From Streptomyces tuirus (GTDB taxonomy: Bacteria; Actinomycetota; Actinomycetes; Streptomycetales; Streptomycetaceae), in NCBI GenBank assembly GCA_018195615.1, contig JAGTPG010000002.1:5201501-5265500 (forward strand): a stretch of 64,000 bases of DNA, given 5' to 3'. Below the pieces are notes generated by a model. It had not been told where the DNA came from. It made no database searches and worked only from the letters and a program-made list of their open reading frames with translations. Below are positions 1-10,119 of the stretch, one piece after another. Position 1 is the stretch's first letter. Every line of letters starts with the position of its first letter. The translations under genes were made by a program, and so were the position numbers.

Positions 1-52
1 GCAGGGTCTTGTTCACGGTGTGGTGTCCTTCGTGTCGGGCGTGATGTGAGGG

Positions 53-2623
53 TCAGTCGCGGTAGGAGTCGAGGTGCCAGACGCGGGCCTGGTCCAGCCT
101 CACCGAGCCGTTCTCGGCGAAGACCTGCACTCCCTGGCTGGCGGGGTCGGGGAAGATCTGGTCGGTGATCACCGCTTCGCCGCTGCCGCCGAAGACCTCG
201 ACGGACGACCAGTCGACGAGGATCCGCAGCTTCACCTTGCCGTTCTTGGCCTGCAGTGGTGCTCGCTGGACGCCGGGGAAGGAGCTGTTGAAGTCCACGG
301 CGCCGGAGCGGGTGCGGTCGACGTACAGCTCCTGTGTCGTGGTGTCGTAGCCGATGACGGTCTCCTCGCCTCCGGCGCCGGTGCGCACCTTGAGGCCGAA
401 GCGTTCGGCGTCCTTGAGGGAGAAGGTGGCCTCGATGTCGAGTGCCTTGCCCTTGGCCGCGGGGCCGATCAGGGGCTTTGCGGTGTTCTTGACGGTGACG
501 CCGGCCGCCGTCGCCGGGCGCCTCTGCCGGAGGGACTCCAGGCTCCTCACCGGCATGCTGGTCAGCCGGACTTGGCCGTTGACGGTGCGCAGGGCCATCT
601 CCCGGGGGGCGCTCTGCGCGCCGCGCCAGGGGGAGGTCGGGATGGCACCGCTGTAGTCCCAGTTGTTCATCCAGCCGATCATGTACCGCTTGCCGCCCGG
701 CGCGTCCTCCCAGGACACCGCCGCGTAGTAGTCCTTGCCGTAGTCGGCCCAGTCGGCGCGCTGCACGACGGACTTGGCGGGCTTGTCGGCTTCGGTGAAC
801 TGGTCGGCCATGATGTGGCCCCAGCCGGCGCTGTTCATGTCGACGACCTGGATGCGTGCCTTCTTGCCGGCGTAGGGGCGCAGGTCGAAGGAGGCCCAGT
901 CGAGGGTCTCGCTGTTGGAGCCGGTGGCGCTGCGGACGACCTTGCCGTCGACGATCAGGTTGACGGACGTCTCCTGGGAGACGGGCTGGGCCTCGGTGTC
1001 GGACAGCATGATGTGGTCGACGTTGATGTGGCCCCAGCCGCCGGTGTTGTCGTCGACGATCCTGAGGTGCGCCTTCTTGCCGGCGAGGTCGCCGACGTCC
1101 CAGGAAGCCCAGTGGAGTGCCTCGGCGTCCTTTCCGGTGGCGCTGCGCACGACCTGGCCGTCGATGAGGAGTTCGAGGGCGGTGGGGTTGGCGGCACTGG
1201 TCGGGTGGTTGCCGCCGCCGATGAGGAAGTTGATGTGGTTCTTGTCGATGGTGAATTCGGGTGAGGTGAGGGTGCCGGTGGTGGAGTCGCCGTTCAGGTA
1301 GGTGTTGACCAGGCCGTCGCCCAGCCAGCCGGAGACCTCTTGCTGGTGGGGGAGGGTGCCGGTGGCCGGTGCCGAGCCGAAGGCGTCTCCGGTCTTCGTC
1401 CAGTCGCCGTAGCTGCCGCCTTCGAAGTCGGCGAGGACCGTGCCCGCGGGCGGCGGTCCCTGCTCCATGACGGTTCCGGCCTCGTGCGGGTGCCGTCCGC
1501 CGCCGACCTTGAAGTTCAAGTAGGGGCTGTCGACGACGAATTCGGGTGAGGTGAGGATGCCGGTGGTGCCGTCACCGCTGTGGAAGCTGTTGGCGAGGCC
1601 CTTGCCGTCGAAGCCCTCGACGGCCCCCTGCCCGGCCAGTGCCCCGGCCGCCGGTCCGTCGCCGAACGCGGTGCCGGTGGTCGTCCACGTACCGAAGTCG
1701 GTGCCCTCGAAGTCCTGCACCACCGTGCCGGTGGGCGGCGTGTAGGTGCCCCTGTCGTCGGCGGTGAACTTCTTGCCGTCGAAGTCGCCGATGAAGTACT
1801 GGGCAGCCGAACCGCCCGCGATTCCACCGGGGTTGATGTTGACGACCAGGACCCACTTGATGTTGTTCTCGTCCCCGTCCACCGCGAGGGGGAACAGGTC
1901 GGGGCACTCCCACACGCCGCCCGTCGCACCGGCCGGGCCGAACTCGCTCTGCAGCTCCCAGTCCTTGAGGTTCTTCGACGAGTAGAACCGCACCTTGTGC
2001 TCGGTGGACAGCGACACCGTCATCAGCCAGCTCTTGGTCGGCGCGTACCACTGGACCTTGGGATCGCGGAACTCCCGGGAACCGATGTCGAGGACGGGAT
2101 TGCCCTGGTACTTGGTCCAGGTGCGGCCGCGGTCGGTGCTGTAGGCGAGCGACTGGGCCTGCTTGCCGCCGTCCTTGTAGGCGCTGGTGTAGATCGCCAC
2201 CATGGGCGGGTTCTTCTTCGTGCCGAACCCGGTGGTGTTGTTCCAGTCGACGACCGCACTGCCGGAGAACACCATCTCCTCGTCGTCGTGCGAGAGGGCG
2301 AGCGGCAACTCCTTCCAGTGCACGAGGTCCTTGCTCACCGCGTGCCCCCAGGACATGTCACCCCAGGAGTTGCCGTTCGGGTTGTACTGGTAGAAGAGGT
2401 GGTACTCGCCCTCGTAGTACACGAGGCCGTTGGGGTCGTTCATCCAGTTCTTCTGCGGGGTGAAGTGGAACTGGGGCCGGTAGGTCTCGGAGTACGGCGG
2501 GTACGGCGGGGTGTCGGCAGCGACGGCCTGAGGAGCCAGCGGGGCTGCGGACAGGGCGCAGACGGTCGCCACCGCCGCGATCATCCGTGTACGGGCATGC
2601 CGGGATACACGTCCAGAGCTCAT
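53..2623 (-). CDS. Secreted GH32 fructanase (levanase/inulinase type) with nested inserted domains
   Basis: Glycoside hydrolase family 32 enzyme that would cleave fructose polymers or sucrose outside the cell. An 856-residue product starts at the ATG at 2623, preceded by an AGGAGA ribosome site; a longer in-frame start lacks one. Residues 1-36 form a signal peptide ending near AVAA. The GH32 signatures are clear: WMNDPNG at 60-66 (nucleophile D63), RDP at 186-188 and ECPD at 239-242 (acid/base E239). The catalytic fold resumes after about residue 614 and the C-terminal part is the GH32 beta-sandwich. Residues 300-613 are an unusual insertion: one jelly-roll-like module is split by a complete second copy of itself (393-545). 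An operator pair lies 113 bp upstream, and a sugar kinase, a transporter and a LacI gene follow, so fructan is the likely substrate. Confidence 0.93.
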   Translation of the reverse strand: MSSGRVSRHARTRMIAAVATVCALSAAPLAPQAVAADTPPYPPYSETYRPQFHFTPQKNWMNDPNGLVYYEGEYHLFYQYNPNGNSWGDMSWGHAVSKDLVHWKELPLALSHDDEEMVFSGSAVVDWNNTTGFGTKKNPPMVAIYTSAYKDGGKQAQSLAYSTDRGRTWTKYQGNPVLDIGSREFRDPKVQWYAPTKSWLMTVSLSTEHKVRFYSSKNLKDWELQSEFGPAGATGGVWECPDLFPLAVDGDENNIKWVLVVNINPGGIAGGSAAQYFIGDFDGKKFTADDRGTYTPPTGTVVQDFEGTDFGTWTTTGTAFGDGPAAGALAGQGAVEGFDGKGLANSFHSGDGTTGILTSPEFVVDSPYLNFKVGGGRHPHEAGTVMEQGPPPAGTVLADFEGGSYGDWTKTGDAFGSAPATGTLPHQQEVSGWLGDGLVNTYLNGDSTTGTLTSPEFTIDKNHINFLIGGGNHPTSAANPTALELLIDGQVVRSATGKDAEALHWASWDVGDLAGKKAHLRIVDDNTGGWGHINVDHIMLSDTEAQPVSQETSVNLIVDGKVVRSATGSNSETLDWASFDLRPYAGKKARIQVVDMNSAGWGHIMADQFTEADKPAKSVVQRADWADYGKDYYAAVSWEDAPGGKRYMIGWMNNWDYSGAIPTSPWRGAQSAPREMALRTVNGQVRLTSMPVRSLESLRQRRPATAAGVTVKNTAKPLIGPAAKGKALDIEATFSLKDAERFGLKVRTGAGGEETVIGYDTTTQELYVDRTRSGAVDFNSSFPGVQRAPLQAKNGKVKLRILVDWSSVEVFGGSGEAVITDQIFPDPASQGVQVFAENGSVRLDQARVWHLDSYRD

Positions 2624-2735
2624 GGTGTCTCCTGTGCTGCGGCTGTTCGCGCAGCGGAGCTTGCGGCCCGGCGCGGAACCAACCGAAGGTTGACGCCTTG
2701 CCGGTGCGCCGACGTCCACGGCGTCCGACAAGGAG

Positions 2736-2765
2736 TGTCATCGTTGACTTGTGTCAGCGATGACA
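2736..2765. promoter_or_regulatory. Double LacI-type operator upstream of the fructanase
   Basis: Two 14-bp near-palindromes of the form TGTCANCGNTGACA lie 16 bp apart (2736-2749 and 2752-2765). The reverse complement of the whole 30-bp block nearly matches the block at 3948-3977. A LacI-family gene sits in the same locus. The regulator assignment is inferred; the repeat is seen directly. Confidence 0.8.
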
Positions 2766-2849
2766 CCGAGTGGCCCGATGATGGGGGCAATCCGGCCCGG
2801 GCGTCAACAGTCCTGACGCCAGGTCACCCCTGGGCGGCTCGCCCGGCCG

Positions 2850-3815
2850 TCATACGCGGCCGACGGTGGCGAGTTGCTCCAACTGGCTCTGCCACGGCGG
2901 GTTCGGGCCGGCCACCGAGCAGGTCAGGGCCGCAACCCGGGCAGCGAACCGGCAGGCGTCCGCGACGTCGTCGAGACGGAGTTCCGTCAGCCTGCCACCG
3001 AGGAGTCCGCGGGTGCCGAGGTGGTGCAGCAGCCCGGCGGTGAAGGAGTCTCCCGCCCCGACCGTGTCGACAACGGTCGTCGGGACGGCGGGCACCTCGA
3101 TCCGTTCGCCGTCGAGGGAGGCCAGTACGCCGTCGGCGCCGCGCGTGATCACGACGAGCCGCGCCCCGGCCGCGTGCCAGATGTCGCACGCCTGCTCGGG
3201 CGGCGTGCCCGGCAGCAGGAGTTCCAGGTCGTCCTCGCTCAGCCGCAGCACATCGGCCAGGTCGCACCAGTGCGCCAGCCGGACACGGTAGACCTCGGGA
3301 TCCACCAGCAGCGGCCGGACGTTGGGGTCGATGCTGATGGTCGCCCGAGGGGCCGACGCGGCCAGGAAGTCCTCCACCACCGCCGCGCCGGGTTCCCGGA
3401 CCAGGGCCAGGGAACCGGTGTGCACGCAGGCGGTCCCGGACAGGTCCACCCCCGCCAGCTCCCCGGCTGTCCACTGCCAGTCGGCCGTGTTCTGCGCATG
3501 GAAGGAGAACGCGGCCTGGCCCCGCTCGTCCAACTCCGCCACGGCCAGCGTGCTGGGCTCCGGGGCCGCGACGGCGCTCGACAGGTCCACCCCGGACGAC
3601 TCCAGGTGGGCCCGGAACAGGCGGCCGAACACGTCGCCGGACAGCCGTGCGAGGAAGCGCGCCGGGGTGCCGAGACGGGCCAGGGCCACGGCTGTGTTCG
3701 CAGGTCCTCCGCCGGGCAGCACCCGCAGTGCGAGTTCGTTCGGGATGCTCGCCGGTTCGGTGAACGCGTCCGCGACGCACTCTCCCAGGACGGTGATCTG
3801 ACGCGGGCTGCTCAT
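2850..3815 (-). CDS. PfkB-family carbohydrate kinase (probable fructokinase)
   Basis: A 321-residue ribokinase/PfkB-family kinase that would phosphorylate imported fructose with ATP in the cytoplasm. The first PfkB signature is the glycine-rich PGGGPANTAVALARLG near residues 30-50. The second, DTVGAGDSFTAG, places the catalytic aspartate at D256. The start MSSPRQ is chosen because the family core begins right after it; a longer frame upstream looks non-native. It is divergent from the sugar transporter, and the double operator at 3948-3977 lies in the shared intergenic region. Fructose specificity rests on the neighbouring GH32 gene, not on sequence. Confidence 0.88.
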   Translation of the reverse strand: MSSPRQITVLGECVADAFTEPASIPNELALRVLPGGGPANTAVALARLGTPARFLARLSGDVFGRLFRAHLESSGVDLSSAVAAPEPSTLAVAELDERGQAAFSFHAQNTADWQWTAGELAGVDLSGTACVHTGSLALVREPGAAVVEDFLAASAPRATISIDPNVRPLLVDPEVYRVRLAHWCDLADVLRLSEDDLELLLPGTPPEQACDIWHAAGARLVVITRGADGVLASLDGERIEVPAVPTTVVDTVGAGDSFTAGLLHHLGTRGLLGGRLTELRLDDVADACRFAARVAALTCSVAGPNPPWQSQLEQLATVGRV

Positions 3816-3947
3816 GGGCGGCTCTTCTCTGCGAACGCTCGGCGGAAGCGGGCACGGATCGGGCATCCACCGCGGCCGTTACGGACTTGTGTCTCGTGCA
3901 AGGCATTGACGTTGCCGGAGCCGGAGTCCATCATCCTCGGCAAGCAG

Positions 3948-3977
3948 TGTCAACGATGACATAAGTCAACGCTGACA
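3948..3977. promoter_or_regulatory. Double LacI-type operator between kinase and transporter genes
   Basis: TGTCAACGATGACA (a perfect 14-bp palindrome apart from its centre) at 3948-3961 and AGTCAACGCTGACA at 3964-3977, again 16 bp apart. It lies between divergent genes and could control both. Layout and sequence match the 2736-2765 block in reverse orientation. Confidence 0.82.
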
Positions 3978-4036
3978 CCTCGGGCGGCATGCTCTGGACC
4001 CGCCCCGTGCCGCTCGCTATCCCTCAGGAGTCGAAC

Positions 4037-5059
4037 ATGTCTCGCACCACTCGCCTGTCCTCCTCCCTCCTCAGAGCCGCCGCTGTCGCGGGCGTCGCGG
4101 CCCTCACCCTGACGGCCTGCGGTTCCGGTTCCGGGTCGGGTTCGTCCAGCGCCGGTTCGGGCGACGTCAAGGTCGGTCTGATCACCAAGACGGACACCAA
4201 CCCGTTCTTCGTGAAGATGAAGGAGGGCGCGGAGAAGGCGGCGAAGGCCGAGGGCGTCAAGCTCATGACCGCGGCCGGCAAGTTCGACGGGGACAACGCG
4301 GGTCAGGTCACCGCCATCGAGAACATGGTCGCCTCCGGTGTGAAGGGCATTCTGATCACCCCGAGCGACTCCAAGGCCATCGTGCCCGCGATCGAGAAAG
4401 CCAAGGCCAAGGGCGTCCTGGTCATCGCCCTGGACACCCCCACCGAGCCGCAGAGCGCGGTCGATGCCCTCTTCGCCACCGACAACGTCAAGGCCGGCGA
4501 GCTGATCGGCGAGTACGCCAAGGCCGCCATGAAGGGCAAGGCCGCGAAGATAGCCACCCTCGACCTCGCGCCGGGCGTGTCCGTCGGCGTCCAGCGGCAC
4601 AACGGCTTCCTGAAGGGCTTCGGCGTCAAGGAGGGCGACCCCTCCGTCGTCTGCTCCCAGGACACCGGCGGCGACCAGGCCAAGGGCCAGACGGCGATGG
4701 AGAACTGCCTCCAGAAGGAGCCCGGCATCAACGTCGTCTACACCATCAACGAGCCGGCCGCCCTGGGCGCGTACACCGCGCTGAAGGCCAAGGGCCGGGA
4801 GAAGGACGTCCTGATCGTCTCCGTCGACGGCGGCTGCACCGGGACCCGGGCGGTCAAGGACGGCAAGATCGCCGCGACCTCGCAGCAGTACCCGCTGAAG
4901 ATGGCCGCCGAGGGCGTCAAGGCCGTCGCGACGTACGCCGAGGACGGCAAGAAGGCGGCCGGTTACACCGACACCGGCGTCACCCTGATCACCGACAAGG
5001 CGCAGGACGGGGTCACGTCCAAGGACACGGCCTACGGCCTGGAGAACTGCTGGGGTTGA
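4037..5059 (+). CDS. Sugar ABC transporter substrate-binding lipoprotein (CUT2/FrcB type)
   Basis: A 340-residue periplasmic-binding-protein-fold lipoprotein that captures a sugar outside the membrane for the permease/ATPase pair downstream. The start is the ATG at 4037, after a CAGGAG ribosome site. The lipobox LTAC puts the lipidated cysteine at C28, followed by a Gly/Ser linker. The core begins VKVGLITKTDTNPFF, typical of ribose/fructose/galactose binders of the peripla_BP_4 family. With the GH32 and PfkB neighbours it most likely binds fructose. A 370-bp gap holding an IS200/IS605-type remnant separates it from the permease. Confidence 0.92.
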   Translation: MSRTTRLSSSLLRAAAVAGVAALTLTACGSGSGSGSSSAGSGDVKVGLITKTDTNPFFVKMKEGAEKAAKAEGVKLMTAAGKFDGDNAGQVTAIENMVASGVKGILITPSDSKAIVPAIEKAKAKGVLVIALDTPTEPQSAVDALFATDNVKAGELIGEYAKAAMKGKAAKIATLDLAPGVSVGVQRHNGFLKGFGVKEGDPSVVCSQDTGGDQAKGQTAMENCLQKEPGINVVYTINEPAALGAYTALKAKGREKDVLIVSVDGGCTGTRAVKDGKIAATSQQYPLKMAAEGVKAVATYAEDGKKAAGYTDTGVTLITDKAQDGVTSKDTAYGLENCWG

Positions 5060-5169
5060 GCCGCCCACGCGCGAGCCACCGCCGCCTCTTGAAACCCCTC
5101 AGCGGGGCGGCCGACCCCTTCTCGCCGACCAGGGGCGGCCGCCTCCTCGTCCCGCGTCTCCGACAAGGA

Positions 5170-5390
5170 CTTCGCTTGACCTCCTCCCCGCCGTGAACGA
5201 CGGGGGTCCCTTCCCTCGCGGGTCGGGCTTTCTGCTTCACAGCCCGCTGCCGCCTGGGGTTACCAGCGAAGGGACGGTGTGCCGCCCACGGTCTTGCACA
5301 AGCTCCACAGACCTGACTTCCCGCCAGCCCGGCGGTAGGCCCGCCGACTTGGCTGTCACTGGCGGGCGCGACACAGCGTAGTGCATGCCG
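5170..5390 (-). mobile_element. Remnant of the 3' end of an IS200/IS605-family (tnpB-type) element
   Basis: Read on the minus strand this stretch ends in a short hairpin, CCCCGTCGTTCACGGCGGGG, then AGGAGGTCAAG. That is the layout I know from right ends of IS605-type elements in actinobacteria. The preceding minus-strand reading (PVVHGGEEVK and the basic run before it) resembles the 3' tail of tnpB, the part overlapping the omega RNA. No transposase core remains. It fills the gap between the binding-protein and permease genes and may alter their cotranscription. Identification is from memory of typical ends, not a search. Confidence 0.55.
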
Positions 5391-5432
5391 GACGCTGCGT
5401 GTCCGGAGATGTTTCCACGCAAGGAGTTCTCG

Positions 5433-6442
5433 ATGACTGCCACGTCCACGCCACCGTCCACATCCAAACCGTACGCCGGGCTCACCGCACCGAGCACGGC
5501 CCGCAGACTGCTCACGCAGCCGACCACCGGCCCGCTGGTCGCCCTTCTCCTGGCCTGCGTCTTCTTCTCGCTCTCGACCGACCAGTTCCTCACCGGCGGG
5601 AACTTCTCGCTGATCGTGCAGCAGGTCATGGTCGTCGGCACGCTGGCCATCGGCCAGACGCTGATCATCCTCACCGCGGGCATCGACCTGTCCTGCGGTG
5701 CCGTGATGGCGTTCGGCAGCATCATGATCGCCAAAATGGCCGCCGAGGGATCCCTGCCGCCCCTCGCCGCCATCGCGCTGGGCCTCGTCGTCTGCGGCGG
5801 CTTCGGCCTGCTCAACGGGGCGCTGGTGCAGAAGATCCCGCTGCCGCCGTTCATCGTCACCCTCGGCATGCTCAACGTGGCGTTCGCGCTGACCCACATC
5901 TACTCCGAGGAGCAGACGGTCACCAACCTGCCCGGCCCGCTGACCGCCCTCGGCCAGACCTTCCCGCTCGGCAAGACCGACATCACCTACGGCTCGCTGG
6001 TCACGATCGCCCTGTTCCTCCTCCTCGCCTACGCCTTGAGCAGCACCAGCTGGGGCCGCCACGTCTACGCCCTGGGCAACAGCCCGGAGGCGGCGCGGCT
6101 GAACGGCATCCGCACCTCCCGCCTGACCATCGGCGTCTACACCGTGGCCGGCGTGCTGTACGGCATCGCCGCCCTCCTGCTCATCTCCCGCACCGGAGTC
6201 GGTGACCCCCAGGCCGGTCAGACCGACAACCTCGACAGCATCACCGCCGTGGTCCTCGGCGGCACCAGCCTCTTCGGCGGACGCGGCTCGGTCCTGGGCA
6301 CGTTCATCGGCGTCCTCATCGTCGGCGTCTTCCGCAACGGGCTTCAGCTGATGGGTGTCGCCTCGATCTACCAGACCCTGATCACCGGTGTCCTGGTGAT
6401 CCTCGCGGTGACCGTCGACCAGATCTCCCGGAGGAAGGCCCG

Positions 6443-6446
<4 letters not shown>
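5433..6446 (+). CDS. Sugar ABC transporter permease (CUT2/RbsC-FrcC type)
   Basis: A 337-residue multi-pass permease of the BPD_transp_2 family, the membrane channel of a CUT2 sugar importer. It has about eight to ten hydrophobic segments, the motif TAGIDLSCGAVMAFG after the third segment and GRGSVLGTFIGV near the C terminus, both characteristic of RbsC/FrcC permeases. The ATG at 5433 follows AAGGAG; an upstream in-frame ATG at 5385 is less likely. The stop overlaps the ATPase start (ATGA), so the two are translationally coupled. Confidence 0.93.
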
Positions 6447-7276
<830 letters not shown>

Positions 7277-7296
7277 CGTACGACGAAATACTCACG

Positions 7297-7340
7297 GGTT
7301 CCGGCCGGGAGCCACGCACCGCGCCACCGCGGCCGGAACC
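7297..7340. promoter_or_regulatory. Long inverted repeat before the lacI-type gene
   Basis: Perfect 11-bp arms GGTTCCGGCCG (7297-7307) and CGGCCGGAACC (7330-7340) flank a 22-nt loop in the gap between the ATPase stop and the LacI start. There is no T tract. It could attenuate read-through from the transporter operon or be a regulatory site; the sequence does not decide. Confidence 0.55.
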
Positions 7341-7367
7341 GACGAGCAAGGGGAGACTGTTTACTCC

Positions 7368-8399
7368 ATGGCAGCGAACCGCCGCCCCACTCTCGCAGAC
7401 GTGGCCCGGGAAGTGGGCGTCAGCGCCAAGACGGTCTCCCGCGTCCTCAACGAGGACGGCCCCGCCTCGGCCAAGACCAGGGAGCAGGTGCTCGCCGCCG
7501 TGGCCAGGCTCGGCTTCCAGCCGAACCTCATGGCCCGCAACATCCGCGTCGGCGGACCCGACACCACCATAGGTCTGGTCATCCCCGACCTCGGCAACCC
7601 CTTCTTCGGAGCCGTGGCCAGGAGCATCGAGGACACCGTCCGCGACCGCGGCCTGACCCTGCTCATGGGCTCCTCCGCGGACGACCCCGACCGCGAACGC
7701 GCGTTGACGGACACGTTCCTCGCCCGCCGCATCAGTATCTTGATGGTGGCGCCGACCGTCGGCGCCGGCCACTCCCACCTCAAGACCCACCGCGCCGCGG
7801 GCCTGCCCGTCGTCTTCCTCGACCGCCCCGGAAACGGCCTGGCCACGGACAGCGTCGTCAGCTCCAACCGCGCGGGCGCCCACGAAGGCGTCGCCCACCT
7901 GATCGCCCACGGCCACCGGCGCATCGGCTTCATCGGCGACGTTCCCACCAGGCTCTACACACGCCGTGAACGCCTGGCCGGATACCGTACGGCCCTGGAG
8001 GAAGCCGGCCTCCCCTACGACCGCCCCCTCGTCACCAATGCTCACGACCAGCAAGGGGCCTCCACCGCCACCGCCCAGTTGCTGAGCCTGGCCGATCCCC
8101 CCACCGCTCTGTTCGCCGGCAACAACATCGTCGCCCTGGGAATCGTCACCGAACTCGCCCGCGCCAAACGGAAGGACGTCGCCGTCGTCGCCTTCGACGA
8201 CGTCGCGCTCGCCGAGGCACTCGAACCGGCCCTGACCGTCGTCGCCCAGGACCCCGAGGAAATCGGCAGGGCAGCCGCGGCCACCGCCCTGGCCCGGCTC
8301 GACGGCGACCGCTCCCGCGTCCGCACCATCACCGTCCCCACCCGACTGATCGTGCGCGGGTCGGGGGAACAGCCCGCTCCGGGGCCGCAGGAGGCGTGA
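7368..8399 (+). CDS. LacI-family transcriptional regulator of the fructan locus
   Basis: A 343-residue repressor. The N-terminal LacI helix-turn-helix is obvious (PTLADVAREVGVSAKTVSRVLN, about residues 7-28) with the hinge region near residues 50-60, followed by a periplasmic-binding-like sensor domain (GLVIPDLGNPFFG onward) that would bind a sugar or sugar phosphate. It lies 91 bp after the transporter ATPase on the same strand. The likely targets are the paired TGTCANCGNTGACA operators in front of the fructanase and the binding-protein gene, because they are the only repeated palindromes in the locus. Direct autoregulation is not evident. Confidence 0.92.
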   Translation: MAANRRPTLADVAREVGVSAKTVSRVLNEDGPASAKTREQVLAAVARLGFQPNLMARNIRVGGPDTTIGLVIPDLGNPFFGAVARSIEDTVRDRGLTLLMGSSADDPDRERALTDTFLARRISILMVAPTVGAGHSHLKTHRAAGLPVVFLDRPGNGLATDSVVSSNRAGAHEGVAHLIAHGHRRIGFIGDVPTRLYTRRERLAGYRTALEEAGLPYDRPLVTNAHDQQGASTATAQLLSLADPPTALFAGNNIVALGIVTELARAKRKDVAVVAFDDVALAEALEPALTVVAQDPEEIGRAAAATALARLDGDRSRVRTITVPTRLIVRGSGEQPAPGPQEA

Positions 8400-8463
8400 C
8401 AGGGGACGCGGTCGCACGCGGCAACTGATCATCAGGGACTGCCGACCGGGACGAGCCACGGAG

Positions 8464-9950
8464 CTATCCCCCGCTTTCCGAGTCCGCTCCGCGGGCGGCC
8501 TGCTGGTGTCCGGACAGGATCCGCGACGTCCGCGCCTGCGCATGCGCTGCCTCCGGCGACAGCGACTCCCCCCTCGTGAAGGCATCCGCGAACCCCGCCG
8601 CCCCAGCGCGGCCGTCGCCGCGGTGGTGGTGCGGTCGACGTCCGTCCGTTCCGCGGCCGGGAGCGGCGCGCCCGTGGCGGCGCGGGCGGCGGACGCGGCG
8701 CCGAGGAGGAGCGCCGCGGTCCTGGGGTTGTCCGCCAGGGCGTAAGCCGCGGCGAGGCCTTCGAGAGCGAGGGCGACCGCCCGGGGGTCACCGGTGGCCA
8801 GGGCCGTTTCGTAGCCCTCCTCATGGTGTGCCAGCGCACGCTGCGCGTCGCCGCGCAGCTCCGCGATGAAGCCCAGCTCGGCCAGGATCAGGGCGTTCGC
8901 CCCGTCGAGACCGACCTGGCGGTGCCATTCCAGGACCGTGCGCATCCGGGTCTCCGCCTCGTCGAAGAGCCCCTCGCGACGCGCGCCGAGACCGAGCCCC
9001 AGCTCCGCGTTGATCTCGCCCGCACGGAAGCCGAGTTCGGCGGCGAGGCGCCGGGACCGCTCGTGGTACTCCCGAGCCCTGCCGACGTCGCCGGTGAGCA
9101 GCGCCGTCCGCCCGAGCCCGGAGAGCAGGTCCGCGGCCTGGGTGGACAGGCCGAACTCCTCGGCGGTGTCCAGCCCGCCCTGCCGCAGCCGGGCCGCCCG
9201 CTCGTAGTCGCCGTGGATCTCGGCGACCGACGCGAGCGGGTACACCGACCACAGCTGCCCGCACGCGTCCCCGACTTCCCCGAAGAGCTCCGCGCTGCGC
9301 CCAGCGTCCTTCTCCGTACCGGCCAGATCGCCCCGTAGCAGCCGCTGGACGGACCGGTCCGCCAGCGCGGCCGCCTCTCCCCAACGCTCACCGAGCGCCC
9401 GGAAGCCGTCCAGCGACGCCTCGGTGAGCGCCTCGCTCTCCCGGACATCTCCCGTCGCGCACAGCGCGTGCGCCAGGAACCACCGCGCCCACGCGGTCTC
9501 CACCGGGTCACCGACCTGTTCGCACGCCTGGAGCGCTGTCCCGATCCGGGCCGCCCGGTCGGTGCCGTCGCCGGTCAGGACGGCGATGCCGGCCTGCCAC
9601 GCGCCGGCCTTCGCCCGCAGTGCCGCGTCCCCGCCGGGCAGCGCGAGAGCCGCGGTGAGCGAGCGCCGCGCCTCGCCGAGCCGACCGCGCAGGATCCAGT
9701 ACCAGGAGAGCGCGTGGACGAGCCGAAGCGCGTGTTCCGTCTCACGCCGCTCGACCGCACCGTCCAGGGCCGAGCGCAGATTCGCGCTCTCGGCGTCCAA
9801 CCGTGCCAGCCACGCACCTTGCTCGGGTCCACGCAGCTCGGGCTCCGCCGTCTCGGCGAGTCCCGTGTAGTACCGGCGATGCCGCCTGCGGACCGGCTCC
9901 GTCTCGCGAACTTCCCGCATCCGCTCGACGCAGTACGCGCAGAGCTTCTC
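8464..9950 (-). pseudogene. C-terminal TPR remnant of a SARP/LuxR-type ATPase regulator
   Basis: About 480 codons of helical, leucine/alanine-rich TPR-like sequence match the tail of large AfsR/LuxR-type ATPase regulators: a linker reading RHRRYYTGLAETAEPELRGPEQ, then TPR units, then a closing GESLSPEEA-type helix (here GESLSPEAA). The DNA-binding and NB-ARC parts are missing: sequence is lost at about 9950, where an oppositely oriented SDR fragment begins. A single missing G near 8591-8605 shifts the frame, and the restored frame ends at the TAG at 8464. It is probably non-functional. Confidence 0.75.
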
Positions 9951-9958
9951 CGTCTTCA

Positions 9959-10077
9959 ACCGGGTCGGCCGGCCCGCCGATGTCGCCGACGTCGTGTCCT
10001 TCCTCGCCTCCGACGACGCCCGCTGGGTGACCGGCCAGAACATCGACGTGAGCGGAGGCTCCGGCCTCGGCATCTGA
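9959..10077 (+). pseudogene. C-terminal fragment of a short-chain dehydrogenase (SDR)
   Basis: Only the last about 39 codons survive, reading RVGRPADVADVVSFLASDDA then WVTGQNIDVSGG and a TGA at 10075. This is the standard C-terminal end of classical SDR oxidoreductases. The catalytic YxxxK and the Rossmann start are absent. It abuts the head of the TPR remnant on the opposite strand, which marks a rearrangement junction at about 9950. Confidence 0.8.
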
Positions 10078-10119
10078 CCGACACAGGCTCTCACCCACGC
10101 GAGAAGATCGGAGACACCC

